Below the pieces are notes generated by a model. That model searched no databases. It had not been told where the DNA came from and worked only from the letters and a program-made list of their open reading frames with translations. The position numbers and the translations under genes are program-made. A stretch of 64,000 bases of DNA, taken from Plasmopara viticola (Eukaryota; Oomycota; Peronosporomycetes; Peronosporales; Peronosporaceae). The DNA is taken from assembly GCA_001695595.3 (NCBI GenBank), contig MBPM02000019.1, positions 186,001-250,000 on the forward strand. The letters run 5' to 3'. The first letter of the stretch is position 1. Every line of letters begins with the position of its first letter. Below are positions 12,560 through 26,100 of this stretch, piece after piece.

Positions 12560-12780
12560 ACAAACGGAACTCGTCCACTTGATCCAAGAAAAATCCTTAC
12601 ATCGAAAAAGCTCAGACGCCAAGAACATGTCTACATATCAATGATAACTCGAAGCACCGTGTTCAACAAACACAATACCTTTTTAAGATTCATTTGACCC
12701 ATCCATACAGACTTAAAGCTCAAGGTCCTTTTAAGATTGTCAAACTTCTCGTTAAGGTAATGATGATCGTCGTTAACGAA
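12560..12780 (+). mobile_element. Possible gypsy integrase C-terminal relic
   Basis: One plus-strand frame reads HPYRLKAQGPFKIVKLL, which resembles the GPF-x-I-V region at the C-terminus of Ty3/gypsy integrases. Stops occur on both sides. A 160 bp repeat shared with the gypsy copy at 25 kb follows, which fits an integrase followed by a 3' LTR. The match is short and the call is tentative. Confidence 0.35.
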
Positions 12781-12902
12781 TCTTCAGCTTCTTTAGTCTT
12801 TCGTTTGCTCATACAGTAGAGCCGAGCGATATAGCTCAGTACAACAAATGTAAAGCAAGCAAAGCCAAGTGGGTAGCTATTCTTATGTAAATTTTTGTCT
12901 TT

Positions 12903-13062
12903 TCAGCAGCAGGATGTAATTTCACCGAATGACACACGCACTGAGCCACAGACCAGCTAAAGGGGCTTCAGATAATTGTACCGCACTAGCGTGCAGTGAG
13001 ACTAATCAGCTACTGAGCCTTACGTTGTTTTTGTAATATAGTCTTACCACATGTGGTTCTTA
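12903..13062 (+). repeat. Dispersed repeat, copy 1
   Basis: About 160 bp align in direct orientation with 24916-25066. The shared core includes GGCTTCAGAT, TAGCGTGCAGT and CTACTGAGC (CCACTGAGC in the other copy). The second copy lies upstream of a plus-strand gypsy gag relic. I infer a fragment of that family's LTR. Confidence 0.7.
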
Positions 13063-14109
13063 CCATCAATCACATGACGATTGCTCACCACTACACGACC
13101 ACAAGCACCTTTAACTCAAGCTTTGTACGTGACAAGAAAAAGCTACTATGTAGCACGGTCGCGGAGGAAGCTTATTAGAAGTCTGATGGTCGACCGAGGC
13201 TTGGGCGACGAGCGGGACAACGCCAGCGAAGGATAAAAAAATGTTGCTTGACGCACGATAAAAAGCAATAATGAATAGATAGCTATAACATTTTCTGTTT
13301 TGTTACTAGTGGCTCCTAGCAATTTACTGCTATCTTTTTAGGTCTATACCACTCGGGCACTCCAACTGTACTCAAACAAACTCTCTTATTATTAATGTCC
13401 AACGATTGTGCGCTTAAGCACCTTAGCTTCGTTGATTAAAGACGCTGCAGCCACAGAGTCCTGTTAATGGTAATGCATGAGTACTTCTAGAGAATTGCAA
13501 TTGTTGGCGTGGTGGGTAACCTGCTGTTGACGAAAGCAAGTTGGCACTAAATTAGCTGGCCGTTCGTTGCTTAGCGATAGAACGACATCACTGAGCCGCA
13601 CAACCTATCTGTCCGTGCCGGACTTGTTCGTCACAGCTTCCAAAACGGGCAAAGCTTTCTCGCGCTGCATGCACACCCAAAAGTACATCAAGTGTAAGTT
13701 CTTGTCCTGAACATTTCGAAAGCAACGGCAACGCGCTCTTGCAAGCACGTTTCGATTTGACAGGTGCGAGACATTCTAGGCTTATCTACCGTCAAAGTTT
13801 GCGGAGCTTGAATAAATTCGGGTAATATGCCATAAAAACCTGACTGATACCTACGACTCGACATTCGAAAGAATGACCAGAGAGCATTTTTTTATTATCT
13901 TGCGTTTTTTATGGCTAATCAATAAATTGTATATTGAACTTAACAGGGCGAATATTTTACCCAGCACGACACTTCTAGTAAAAATGAGTCTAAAAACATC
14001 CATCGCCACAAAATTCAGCTTTCTGTGGCAGTTATATGGTTGCATTGTATTAGTTAGCAATATCAAAGCGCTCAAAAAATTGAGCACATCGTACCCATAT
14101 CCTACATAA
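13063..14109. other. Intergenic, no gene recognised
   Basis: No supported gene. A roughly 50-codon plus-strand frame near 13530-13690 is followed by a GTAAGT-like sequence but has no start codon and no similarity I can recognise. The region lies downstream of the WASHC3 gene. Confidence 0.5.
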
Positions 14110-15760
14110 TCAATCCGAATCGAAATCAGAGTCCGAATCGTCATATTTTTTCATAGGTGGTGGCGGTAGTCCCCCAGCTTGCCGTAAAGGTGGTGACGGC
14201 GATCCAGGTGGTTGTGGGGGCAGGTCAGTCGAAGCTGCTACAGCTACTGAAGCTCCACCAGAAGCATTTGGAGAGGGACCTTCCGGGTCCATGCTGCGAC
14301 ACGAAAGATAAAGAATATTAATCTCTTAGAGGACACACTCATAGTTGGAGTCGTCGAGGTCACGTACTTTAAGATGTCGAGTGTCACGCCATCCATAGTA
14401 AGCTTGTGTTGAATGACGCTGTCAGGCATGCCCAATTTGCGCATTTTAAAATATCTGAATTTATTGATACAAACAAAATCCATTAGTATGCATGGGGTCT
14501 CATATATGACGCGTTACGTACTTTTCAAAAGCAGGATCGTCCTTGAGTTTCATCACGCCTGAAGCTGCCAGTAGATCATCAGCGTCAAACTCTTCAATGT
14601 CGTCATCACTAGAGCTCTCAATTTCGCTGATTGGTGGCGCTGTCGAAGCCGAAGGTGGAGGTGGCCTATCACCAAACAATACCGACGATCCTCCAATTGA
14701 TGACTCCAAAAAAGAAGCGACAGAGGTAAGCAACTACATTATAAATGGAGCACGCCGCGGAACAACGTACCGTTGGCGAAACTGGCGGTGGTGGTGGTGG
14801 TGGAAATGGCATCCCGATATTATTGGATGGCGAATAGTCTACATTTTTGGGATCGGATAGTGATGGAGGCGGAGGAGGTAACTCTATCTCTTCATCATCT
14901 GAAAAATCACTTTCTCCGATTGACTTTGGTGAAGGCGGCGCCATAATAGGCAAAATTGGTCCTAGGGGCTCCGAGTGCATCACTGGCGCCACACCTCCAC
15001 TTGGCGAAGGTCCCTCCGGGTCCATACTGAGAATTTTTGTGTCCATTCCGTCCATCATGAGTTTGTGCTCGATCACTTGGTCTGGAATACCCAATCTACG
15101 CATGGCAAAGTATTTTGCATACACTGGGTCATCCTTCAATTTAAGTAATAAAGGACCATCGCTTTCATCTTGATCTTCATCGTTGCTAAAGTCTCCTAGG
15201 GAAGATGGAGGTGGAGGTGGCATCGAGTCGAACGGTGGTGGAGGAGGGGGCACTATCAAGGCGTTTTCTAGTCCGTCCATTGACGGTGGTGGAGGTGGAA
15301 ACGGCACTATTTCATTAGAAATTCCTTGACCATCTGTCAAAGGTGGAGGGGGAGGTAGTGGTGTTCCATTAATCTCCATAGACGGCAGATCTTGATCCGA
15401 AATGCCTAGGTCCATCTGGTTCGTATCTAAAGTTGTATGTCCATCATTGCCGTTTATTGCGGCGTCTGGAACGCTTAAATCTGGAATGCTGTTCAGCTTG
15501 GCCTCCAGTATAGCCAATAAAATTTCAACTTTTGTGACATTGTTCGACACGCGTGTGATCCGCTCTTCACATTCGTGCGCAAAGTGGTTGACAAAGCGCG
15601 TGGTGTTGGCCACAAAATTGTTAAGTAGAAGCAATGATTTGGTCACAGGGATTGAAGGAAGCTGTGAGAGGTCGATAGGTAGCTCAGCGTCTTCCTCGTT
15701 GGGCACCACGGCTGGCGAAGTTGTCGTTACTAGTGTCGACGACGTCGACATGGGTGCCAT
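14110..15760 (-). CDS. WASHC3: WASH complex subunit 3 (CCDC53), enlarged
   Basis: This is a subunit of the WASH complex, which activates Arp2/3 on endosomes. Four exons (15760-14771, 14703-14522, 14454-14368, 14293-14110) close in phase to give 480 residues; all three donors are GTACGT. Residues 28-97 match the CCDC53 core: IDLSQLPSIPVTKS, a coiled helix with NHFAHECEERI, and ILEAKLNSIPDL. The second CCDC53 hallmark, K-D-D-P-x-(Y/F)-x-K-Y-F followed by LG-(I/M)-PD-x-VI-x-HKL-x-MDG, occurs twice, at about 207-250 and 381-428, each followed by MDPEGPSP. Polyproline runs lie at 135-185, 295-300 and 319-328, and the end is acidic (DDSDSDFDSD). Animal CCDC53 is about 190 residues with one such motif and no polyproline. 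Start: ATG at 15760 precedes the conserved region; an upstream frame extension lacks similarity. Confidence 0.88.
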
Positions 15761-17207
15761 GTTTGAGAAATTAAGAAATGACTGGATCAGCCAATTAGAA
15801 AGCGAGAAATTTCTAAATATCTGGATGTTTGGTCTTTGAGGCACGGCGAAAACACTAATTTGCTACCCTCAAAATTATCATCAACGCCTCTAATAAGCAA
15901 TTGGATATTTGAGGGTCATTAGACCTGTTTTGCAACTGTACGACAAAAGCAAGCATCATATTGAAACTGTTCGACACAAAATTTGCCTCTTGAATTACAC
16001 GTTAAGTTTAGAAATACTTCAAAACCCTAGAATCGTGAGGGTCTTCCATTATCTCGTTTAGCTCTGACATTTACTTCGAGGGTGAGACTCACCTGCAGAT
16101 GCCCGAGAGCACCTTTGTCCGCGCTTGGATCACCCCAACCTTTTCCGCGTATTACACGTTACCGAATCATAATATCGACATTTACTTGCCACGAAGCGCA
16201 TTTGTATGCACACGTACCGGCTCTAGATACAAATATTCGCTTGTACGCAAAAATACTCAAATATGAATAGTAAGCAGCTGTAATAATTTATTCTTGAAAG
16301 TTTATGATGCAATCATCATGACTTCGAAGTGTCAGTTGCGCAATGCCGGCTCTAATCTCCTACGACACCTTTATGCATTTAACTATTTGGGTTTAAAGTG
16401 GGAGCATCAGTCACCAATTACTTTTGTCTTGCGCTAAAGCATACGTTTGCGAATTCGCTTGTCGAAGAAGCCCTTATAGCACATTCAGCTTGAATAAAAC
16501 TTGATTGTTTGTACACCTTATGCGTCACTTCCATCAAAGGCAGTTCAATACGAGAGCATTTGGATAGTAGATCCGACGCATCCACTTCGACATACCAACC
16601 GACGTGTTACTGACGATTACGCTGGAATCACAAGCGATTAGGCGGCTAGGACTGCATCGTGATAACATCAGAACGAAGCGTCGAAGAGTAGCCAGTGTAT
16701 CGCTTTAGTGATATATTTACGGACAAGGAGAGTCCACGAGATTGTTGAATTTTCCACCAAATTATGCTATATAAAATAATATTGATTTATTGTAACGATA
16801 CCTTAAATGCTGCGCATCTAGGGTGATTGAATAGCTCTAGTAAATGAGAAAGAAACGCAGCAACCACAAATATGGGCCACGCTTATGTGCAAGAGGGACC
16901 AAGAGACGCGTGTCGAAAGGGTTGTACTTTGATTGCGGTAGCTGAAAACATTGTAACGTTAATCGGCGAGAGACGCATGTTCTTTCACGAGCACTTTTGC
17001 GGCTCTCAATAGGAACTGCGTCTCATGAAAAAAACGAAGCGAATCGAAATTTGTTGATCTGGTTTGCAACTTGCTGCAGAATTTCAACATTGATTCGAGA
17101 TCGCAAATTAACTCGTATCAAGGCTGCAGATTTGAAGCTCTACTTTGGAAAGCATAAGATTGAAAACGCTCTCTAAAGTGTACACATAAATATACAAAAA
17201 ACTGTAA
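15761..17207. other. Intergenic between divergent WASHC3 and methyltransferase
   Basis: It must hold the promoters of both genes. I see no conserved gene, no clear TATA box and only short unsupported frames. Confidence 0.5.
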
Positions 17208-18106
17208 ATGCCGGACCAGCTATTTCGCTGGATCGAGGACCGCGAACACGAGCGCCTCCAATATCTCGACTCTTCGTGGGGTCGCGTTCTTGATGCCGGC
17301 ACCGGTCACCACTCCTTATCGTGGTTACTTCGGGGTGATGTGGCTTGTCTGATCAAGGAGGTAGTTGCTGTGACGGGGGAAAAGCGTCTGGCCGATGAGC
17401 TATCGGTCGAATTTGCTCCAAGCTACACGCCACATGCCGCACTGGTGGATATTAAGACTGGTAACTGGCAGAATCCCGACTTTCTTGCAAAGGAAAAAAA
17501 ATTTGATGTGATTATTGCTGGTGAGTGACCTGCTTTGTTGACATAGCGTCAAGTGACTGAGACGAATTACGTGTATTTATTTTATTAAATGCAGACTACC
17601 TCATTGGAGCTATTGAGGGATTTGCACCATACTACCAAGACCAAATCTGCACTAGACTTGAAGGGATGCTGACTCCTGGAGGACGGATCTACTTGGTAGG
17701 GCTACAGCCGTTGAGGGAGTCTCAAGTTCCGATGGGCTCAAATGACGCAGATATCGAGGCGAGTAAATTGATCCAAGAGGTTGCGCGTATTCGTGATGCA
17801 TGTCTTCTACTTGCGGGCCAGCGCTGTTACCGCGAATTTCCGATTGACTGGTCGCACCGTCAATTAGAAAAGTCGGGGCTGAAAGTGACAAACAGCGTGC
17901 GTCTTGCTAATGTGTATGGGCGATCATCGATTACTCGTCAATTGCAAGTTGGTAGACGTCACGTGCCAATGTTTAAGGACGCCGAACTTGCAGTTTGTAT
18001 GGAACAAGCTCTTGATCGCGTGAATGTGCGTTTTTTCGGGGATAAGGAACCACGCAGTATATGCTTTGGGTTCGACTACGTCATCGCGGCTTTGAAGCCC
18101 GTTTGA
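17208..18106 (+). CDS. Class I SAM-dependent methyltransferase, uncharacterised
   Basis: The protein should transfer a methyl group from S-adenosylmethionine to an unknown substrate. Two exons (17208-17520 and 17595-18106) joined across a GTGAGT...TGCAG intron give 274 residues. Motif I is VLDAGTGHHSLSWL at about residue 27. The acidic residue after the second strand is not obvious. Motif IV is FDVIIADYLIGAIEGF, which is formed only after splicing, so the intron is well supported. A strand-like GGRIYLVGLQPL follows. No N-terminal targeting sequence is evident. I do not recognise the subfamily. The gene is read away from WASHC3 and ends 659 bp before the phosphatase gene. Confidence 0.82.
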
Positions 18107-19532
<1,426 letters not shown>

Positions 19533-19683
19533 GAAGGAGTATGGACGTTTTTATTAAAGAAGCAAGCGTTTTCATTCGCTACACAACAATTAAACACTTC
19601 TTTCATCTGCGAAAGTATGTATTTCGTGTCGAATATTTTTTTCTGTTCAAATCGCTCATCCATACTTTAATCCCGCTTGGTGC

Positions 19684-21315
19684 CTACGCGGAGACCCTCG
19701 ACTTGTGGGCCGAACCATCAGCAAACTTGTCGACCCAGTCCTGATTTTCAAGTGGGGCACCAGGCCAAGCTTTCTGGTAATGATCCTCCGGTTTAAAGCT
19801 CGACGGATCTTCAATGCGCTCCACAATCTTGTGCTTAAACTTGCGAATCAGCCCCTGTACAGGCCAAGCAGCAGCGTCACCCAGAGCGCAAATTGTGTGC
19901 CCTTCGATCTGGCGCGAAATCTCCTCTAGCATTGGAATCTCCTCAAGCTCGGCATCACCCGTCTCCATACGAGTGAGTACTTTCTCCATCCAGCCCGTAC
20001 CCTCACGACAAGGCGTGCACTGACCGCAACTCTCGTGCGTGTAGAAGTGCGAGTACCGACGAATGGCACCCACCATATCCACACTCTTGTCAAAGATAGT
20101 GACGGCAGCCGTACCCAGACCAGAGCCACCACGCTGCTTCAGGTCATCGTAGTCCATCATAATGTCCTGACAGAGCTCTTCATCCAAAACAGGTACAGAA
20201 GAACCACCAGGAATACAAGCTTGCAGGTTGTCCCATCCGCCACGCACTCCACCACAGTGACGATCGATTAGATCACGAAGTGGAATGCTCATTTCCTCTT
20301 CAACTGTGCACGGATTGTTCACGTGACCAGAGACACAAAAGAGCTTGGTCCCGTGATTATTCTTCCGTCCAAGACCAGCAAACCACGAACCACCCCGACG
20401 CAAGATAGTTGGAGACACTGCCACCGTCTCAACATTCGTCACAGTTGTGGGGCAACCGTACAACCCCGTATTAGCTGGAAAAGGTGGTTTCAGGCGCGGC
20501 TTTCCTTGACGGCCCTCAAGACTCTCGAGCAACCCCGTCTCTTCACCGCAAATGTAAGCACCGGCACCACGGTGAAGGTACACATCAAAGTCATAACCTG
20601 ATCCACAGGCATTCTGACCGAGAAATCCCTTTTGATAAGCTTCGTGGATAGCTTCCTGCAAGATCAGCGCCTCATTGAAAAATTCACCACGAATGTAAAT
20701 GTAGGCGGCACGGGCCCGCATAGCAAAACCAGCAAGAAGACAGCCTTCTACGAGCTTGTGTGGGTCTTTGCGCATAATTTCGCGATCCTTACACGTGCCA
20801 GGTTCGCTCTCGTCAGCGTTTACTACCAAAAAAGACGGGCGGCCGTCCGTCTGTTTGGGCATAAAGGACCATTTAAGCCCCGATGGAAAGCCGGCACCAC
20901 CACGACCACGCAGACCCGAGTCCTTGATTTCTTGTACAATCCAGTCAGGACCCATACAAAGAAGATCCTTCGTGCGGTACCAGTCTCCGCGCCGCAGCGC
21001 ACCGTCCACGCGCCAAGTCTCTTCGCCGTATACATTAGTGAATATACGATCCTCGTCCTTAAGCCCGCCGTAGACACGAGCCATTGCAGGCTCCTCTGCA
21101 TTCTAAATAGATCAGTAAAGTTATAAAGTTCTCGATTCGAAGAATTACAATGGGAATGTGACACGTACGACGTTAGCCACTACAGCACTAGTGCGAAACC
21201 CGCGCGCTGCAACAACATTTTAAAGGGGATTAGCCCAGTCGAAGAGACATCAGAGAGTAAAAACTTGGTAACCTTGCAAGAACGCCTTGTGGGCCGCGCG
21301 AGATACGCTCTTCAT
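19684..21315 (-). CDS. NDUFV1: NADH dehydrogenase flavoprotein 1, mitochondrial
   Basis: This is the 51 kDa subunit of complex I, which oxidises NADH and passes electrons through FMN to an iron-sulfur cluster in the matrix arm. Three exons (21315-21273, 21206-21169, 21102-19684) give 499 residues. The first two short exons encode a basic presequence ending near ARGFRTSA, typical of mitochondrial import. The NADH loop [15 protein letters not shown] is at about 92-107, the FMN region [12 protein letters not shown] is in the middle, and the 4Fe-4S ligands are C386, C389 and C392 in ESCGQCTPC plus C432 in HTICALGD. Length and motifs are those of a functional enzyme. The first intron donor is GTTACC, weaker than the others. 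Confidence 0.96.
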
Positions 21316-21334
21316 GGCGACTCAACTAAACTAA

Positions 21335-21354
21335 TGCGGCTTCTCTGAGCCGCA
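21335..21354. promoter_or_regulatory. 7 bp hairpin just upstream of NDUFV1 start
   Basis: TGCGGCT and AGCCGCA flank a 6-base loop. The hairpin lies 20 bp before the ATG on the minus strand and would fall in the 5' untranslated region or overlap the transcription start. Function unknown. Confidence 0.35.
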
Positions 21355-24300
21355 CAATTTATACGAAAATTAAATTCTTATTTCTGATATCTAATAAATC
21401 AATGGTAATTCCTTAAATTTAGCTTATCATCGTGCAATTTCCTCATGTCTTTTCGTCCCAGTTTCCAGCATGGCTTTCACACTTGTGCTCGATCGCAAGC
21501 TAGATTGAGAGCAAAATTGTACGGGCCGTTGTCTTGAGCAGCCTGTTACTTTTCCATATAGCCGAGCTTTGGTGTTAAGAAACTGGCTGCTGGTATATCT
21601 CGAGATACCAAAAAAGAATAATTTCCTGTCAAAATAGCCGTTAAAAACCAGTATCAGTTTGCCTAGTATCTATAAAGTTCTTGCTAAAATTGCAGAATTT
21701 AATTATGGAGAGGTGAGAATAAATCAGTCTTTTATCAACGTTAGATTGCACACTTAAATTCCCTATGACTAACAGTTATTTAGTTTATCGTAAGTTCGTG
21801 CTCGACTTTTATGTGCAAGATGCCAATCACACATGGTATTACTTCGCAGTAAATCCTGCGGCCACGCAAGAAGTTTGCATTCCTACATCTTTGCAGAGGC
21901 TTCGGAACGAATATACATAAAACACCGAGTCGTACATATCTTCGAGCAGTGCAAATTAAAAAGGTCATCCATAGTGTTTTTGCAGCAGTACTTGAGCAAA
22001 CACCCATGTGTTACATAACAACATATACGGGTGAGTGCTGAATGGTGATTACAACCAAGTGAGAAAGGCAATTATACCCGTCACAGCAGGCAGTGCACCT
22101 GGCGGCATCCTATGAGAGTCATTTACCCGCTTAGCTGACATATTGCATGACCACTTTGTCCTTCCATCGCGTCTTAAAAAATGCGAAGGCCTGATTCTCA
22201 ATTCTGACCGAGGTGACACACTTTGCCCTCTTATAATGGCTCTGTCATTGGCAGTACTGAGATAAAAATTGAAGAAGCATTATACGATGATTCATCCGAA
22301 AGTGCAATATGCGCTTAAATTTTCTATACCTCTCACTGAATTTTGTAATTTGCATTTCGTATCGCAGTTCGCAGCGTTCTCGAATATTATCCAATTTAAG
22401 AACTCGAATTGGAAGCGTTTGGTGATCAGATCCTGGTTTTCTTTTGATTGTCGACTCGGTTCGTTTTTCTTTTCGTCGTCACGGCCACCCAAGTATTTTA
22501 AGAGGTGGTTAGCGCCAAGGATATAATGCGTACAGTTCAAAATACTTGCTGACAAGCAACATAAATGCTAGGCATACACGTTTAAGCGAGTGCAAGAAAT
22601 TTTTGCGAGATATTTCACCATTGCCAGTTCGTAATCCAAGGTGAAAGTGTGCCAAGTTTGAACTGCTGCGTGATTACTCGAAGGCGAAACAATTTTTTTA
22701 GATCCAAAGTTCGCACGAATTTGATTATTATTGGATGCTCATTGTTTGAGCTCTGAGACTCACACGGAAAACCTAGAAAACTTGAGATGCTAGTAGGTAT
22801 TCGACCCATTGCTTGGGGCTAGCTCCATTTCTCATGTTGCGCTATGTTTGTTTTTCGATCAATTGGGCGTCCAGCCTAGCTAGCAACCCCACACACTGTT
22901 GCATTTACAAGTTTTAGATGTGCTTGCTCGTTCATTTTTGTGACGTATCCTTGGCTGTCCTAGTTTGAACATCTTTCGGTATATCATAGTCTCGGCTTAA
23001 GCAACTAAGCACTCGGGCCACAGGATCGGTACGCACTATCTGGACAGACGGCGGAGAAATCTTTTGCGATGCTAAGCGACACACTTCTTGAAGCAACGAA
23101 TTCTTGAAGGTTTGTACAGCATGATCAGATGGTGAGCAAACACTGACGGTCAATTATTAGTATGAAGAAGGATTGCAACATGGGGTATAGCGAAAAGATA
23201 GTTACGTAAATGGCTCTCTTTGAAATAGATTCCAAAGACGATTTTCGGTCTTCAGAAGATTGATTTGTGCAGTAGACTGCAGTTCAAAATCTGGTTAATT
23301 AAGAACAAATTTATGGTTCTGCGTAGAAGTCTTCATACACGCTAAATCTAAGTCTGCAATTGAAAGCGTACTGACAGATCCAAAGCGATTTTTTTAGAGA
23401 GATATTTCTGCCACCCTTCGACTTCTGATCAATTCAGTCGTAACAATGGCCTGATATACAGCGAAGGATAGCGGACAGCCGAGAAATTTTGCGATGACCA
23501 AGCTAGCACAGAATAGACGGCCTAAAATTTTACGAGCGACTCCGCACCCAAAAAGACCTTTATTCAAAAGACTTCGTTATTATGAAAAAGATTGCGTCTA
23601 TATCGCGGGCAGCGATCAAGAATATCTCGAGCCCTTAGATAAGAATTCTTCGCAAGAGTCTTCCACTCTATCAAGGCGTCAAGGAACGTGCGCTAACCAC
23701 TTTTCCTCGCGCAGAAATTTACAGCCACCCTTATATCTTGCCGATGACGAGAATTGCCATATGCATTTTGGAGAACACTTGCATGCCTCTTCGCTCATCG
23801 GGTCTGTAAGAACAACTTCAGCGCTCTATGCTACTACTTAACAAGGGCAAAAGTAATATCAGACTTTTTTTATAAAAATCTTACTCGAAACGACAGGGGA
23901 GCATATGGTTTTAGGAGCAAATTTCCGTTCGGGTATGTCCTCATTAGCGAGGCCATCAATTTGACAACCGGGACAAAGAAAATTTTGACCGAAGACGACA
24001 AAATCTCTATAAATTCGTTGAGAAGATTCAGTGGCTAAACTCACTAATGTTGAGAGGTTATGTGATTTGCTGGCACAGACTCAGTCAGTTGAAAGCTTTA
24101 CTTACTCTTAAGACAGAGAGCCTGACCAGAACGAAGAGATTCCTCCGGATAAATATTACCAAGTCGTTGGACACTATGGACCTTACAAATAAACAATTCT
24201 TGGAAGATGGAGCTTATAGCAGTATGATTATCCGGTTAGCGCGCCGCGGGAGATCGTCCGAGGCGGCTTCTCGCGTGGCGTGACAAATAGAAGTAAAGGT

Positions 24301-24915
24301 AAAAACAATGATCTAGTATGACATTGCGGCAATGCGCGTGCTTATAGCATCGCATTGTATTGTGCTTGAGAGTTAGTATTGGCGCTTTCAAAAGCCTAGA
24401 GACAAGGCAAGCTTACACCCGATAGAGTAGTTCTCCTATGTACTTTCCAGCACTGTCATTACTACAGCTCTATACCTGCTAGCCTTTTCAGCGTTTTTTG
24501 TATAATTACGTATGTTCAACTTGTCTTAGAAGTAAAAACGAAACTGATTGAATTTTGTTTTGCAGGCTACACTTATTGCGTACATAAATGGGGTGGTCGA
24601 ATAAATTTTTCGAAGCGCTTTGGCTTGTTGTTTACGACGCTTTAGGCCTTAGGCGCCTGAGTCCTAAAAATTTAGTAATTCCTTTTGAATGGTTGACTTT
24701 TCGTTGCTTTACATTTGCTAACTACAGGTCCTTTTGGAGCTTGTCGAGCTCTATGTAATGGTACGATGAAATTTCAGTGGCATTTGTAAATGGAAAAATA
24801 GGCTCACGAGTATTTGCTTACTTGTATAATGCAGCCGAATAAAACATCCAATTAGCAACGAATGTAGATCAAGCAAAAGCCACGTTGGTGAGCATCTAAA
24901 AGGTGATGTCCGTGT
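21355..24915. other. Gene-poor stretch with unassigned decayed sequence
   Basis: Open frames up to 115 codons (plus strand, 23494-23841) show no domain I recognise and lie on both strands. A frame at 22932-23153 on the minus strand likewise has no clear match. I suspect old transposon sequence but cannot name a family. Confidence 0.45.
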
Positions 24916-25066
24916 TCTCAGCAGCAAGGTAGGGATCATCATGTACCAAAAGTACTAAGCCACAGACTAACTGAAGAGGCTTCAGATCTTCGTACCACAT
25001 TAGCGTGCAGTCACACTAACCAGCCACTGAGCGCTTTTCTTCGTAATATACTATTTCCCACCAAAA
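24916..25066 (+). repeat. Dispersed repeat, copy 2
   Basis: It aligns in direct orientation with 12903-13062. It precedes a plus-strand gag relic by about 200 bp, so a 5' LTR remnant is the simplest reading. Confidence 0.7.
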
Positions 25067-25270
25067 GGATCGCTCAAAACGCAAGTACGCACATGCTTCA
25101 AACCTAAGGCTTTGGAGAATGATCTTTGAGAGTGGATGTTGTACCTTTAAAAAAGAGAAAAATAATTTGAGTATATCGATTAGCTTTAGGATTTGAAATC
25201 AGTGAATCAGTAAAACAATTATTTTTTTCCAAAATAGACTACGGAAAGAGACCGCGAAGAACGTGTCCGA

Positions 25271-26100
25271 GTGCTCTTCGAAAGGCCACTGAATTCGCTG
25301 CTATGTTTGAGCGTGCTCATTACTCGAATAAAACTCCTCGTACATCGACCAAGTGTGCCAATGGAATCGGGTCATCGTACGACGAATCCTTGCCCAAGAA
25401 ACCAAAACGCTTATAAAGAAAAGAAAGTCGATAACAAATATTTTACTGAATGCGCAACATGCAACAATTGTGGCGTTGTCGGCCACGTATCGAAGCAATG
25501 GACAGCTTATTAATGTTATAAAGCAAATCCTTTCATTTGAGGCGTGATAGATGCACAGAAGCCTAAGCTCTCGAAGGGATTGATAAAGAGCAATTTGTCA
25601 CCGTCTTCATCGATAACGAATGTAGTCTTAACGGTACTTGGTGAAGCGGCTTGAGCTCAAAGTGACCAAGAGTGAGATGATCGAAGTCGACCTTGGTTAC
25701 GACTAGATTGTCTACCTTTCCCGCGCAAGCCGTGCACATGATTTATAAAAAAATTCTCTTTAATATGGAAGTGCTCCAGGTCGAAAATGAGGATGTTTAT
25801 CATCGGCATGATGTGATTTCGTGAGCAGAATTCAATAACTGACTTGAGTAGTGCACGCAAGGCACCCAGTATCAACATAAAGGTGCGCGAAGAAGTCCGG
25901 CTTAACCTGCCACAGCAACGTCCTGCCAGATAAGTCGCTGGAAAAACAAGGCTTGCATAGATTTGAGCCGTGAAGTTTCTGTCCTCACGGCAACTACAGC
26001 CGTCCAGGAATGGCGCAGCTAGATTTACTTTAGCAGTTCCTGTGAATGTTGCGTCACGAAAAAAGCATCAAAGCTGTCATCGTCGTCGACCCGCATGATC
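25271..26100 (+). mobile_element. Decayed Ty3/gypsy gag-protease region
   Basis: A CCHC zinc knuckle is visible at 25460-25501 as CNNCGVVGHVSKQW, with the last cysteine replaced by tryptophan. About 100 bp further on, the plus strand matches the protease-region relic found on the minus strand at 4810-5030, in broken frames. Gag knuckle followed by protease is the gypsy order. Everything after about 26.1 kb is unrecognisable. Confidence 0.65.

Noticed and set aside
14847..15839. Plus-strand open frames of 105 to 145 codons over the WASHC3 gene
   Set aside because: They are antisense shadows produced by the proline- and serine-rich coding bias of the minus-strand gene.
23494..23841. A 115-codon plus-strand frame considered as a secreted effector
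   Set aside because: No signal peptide, no RXLR or LFLAK motif, start unsupported.
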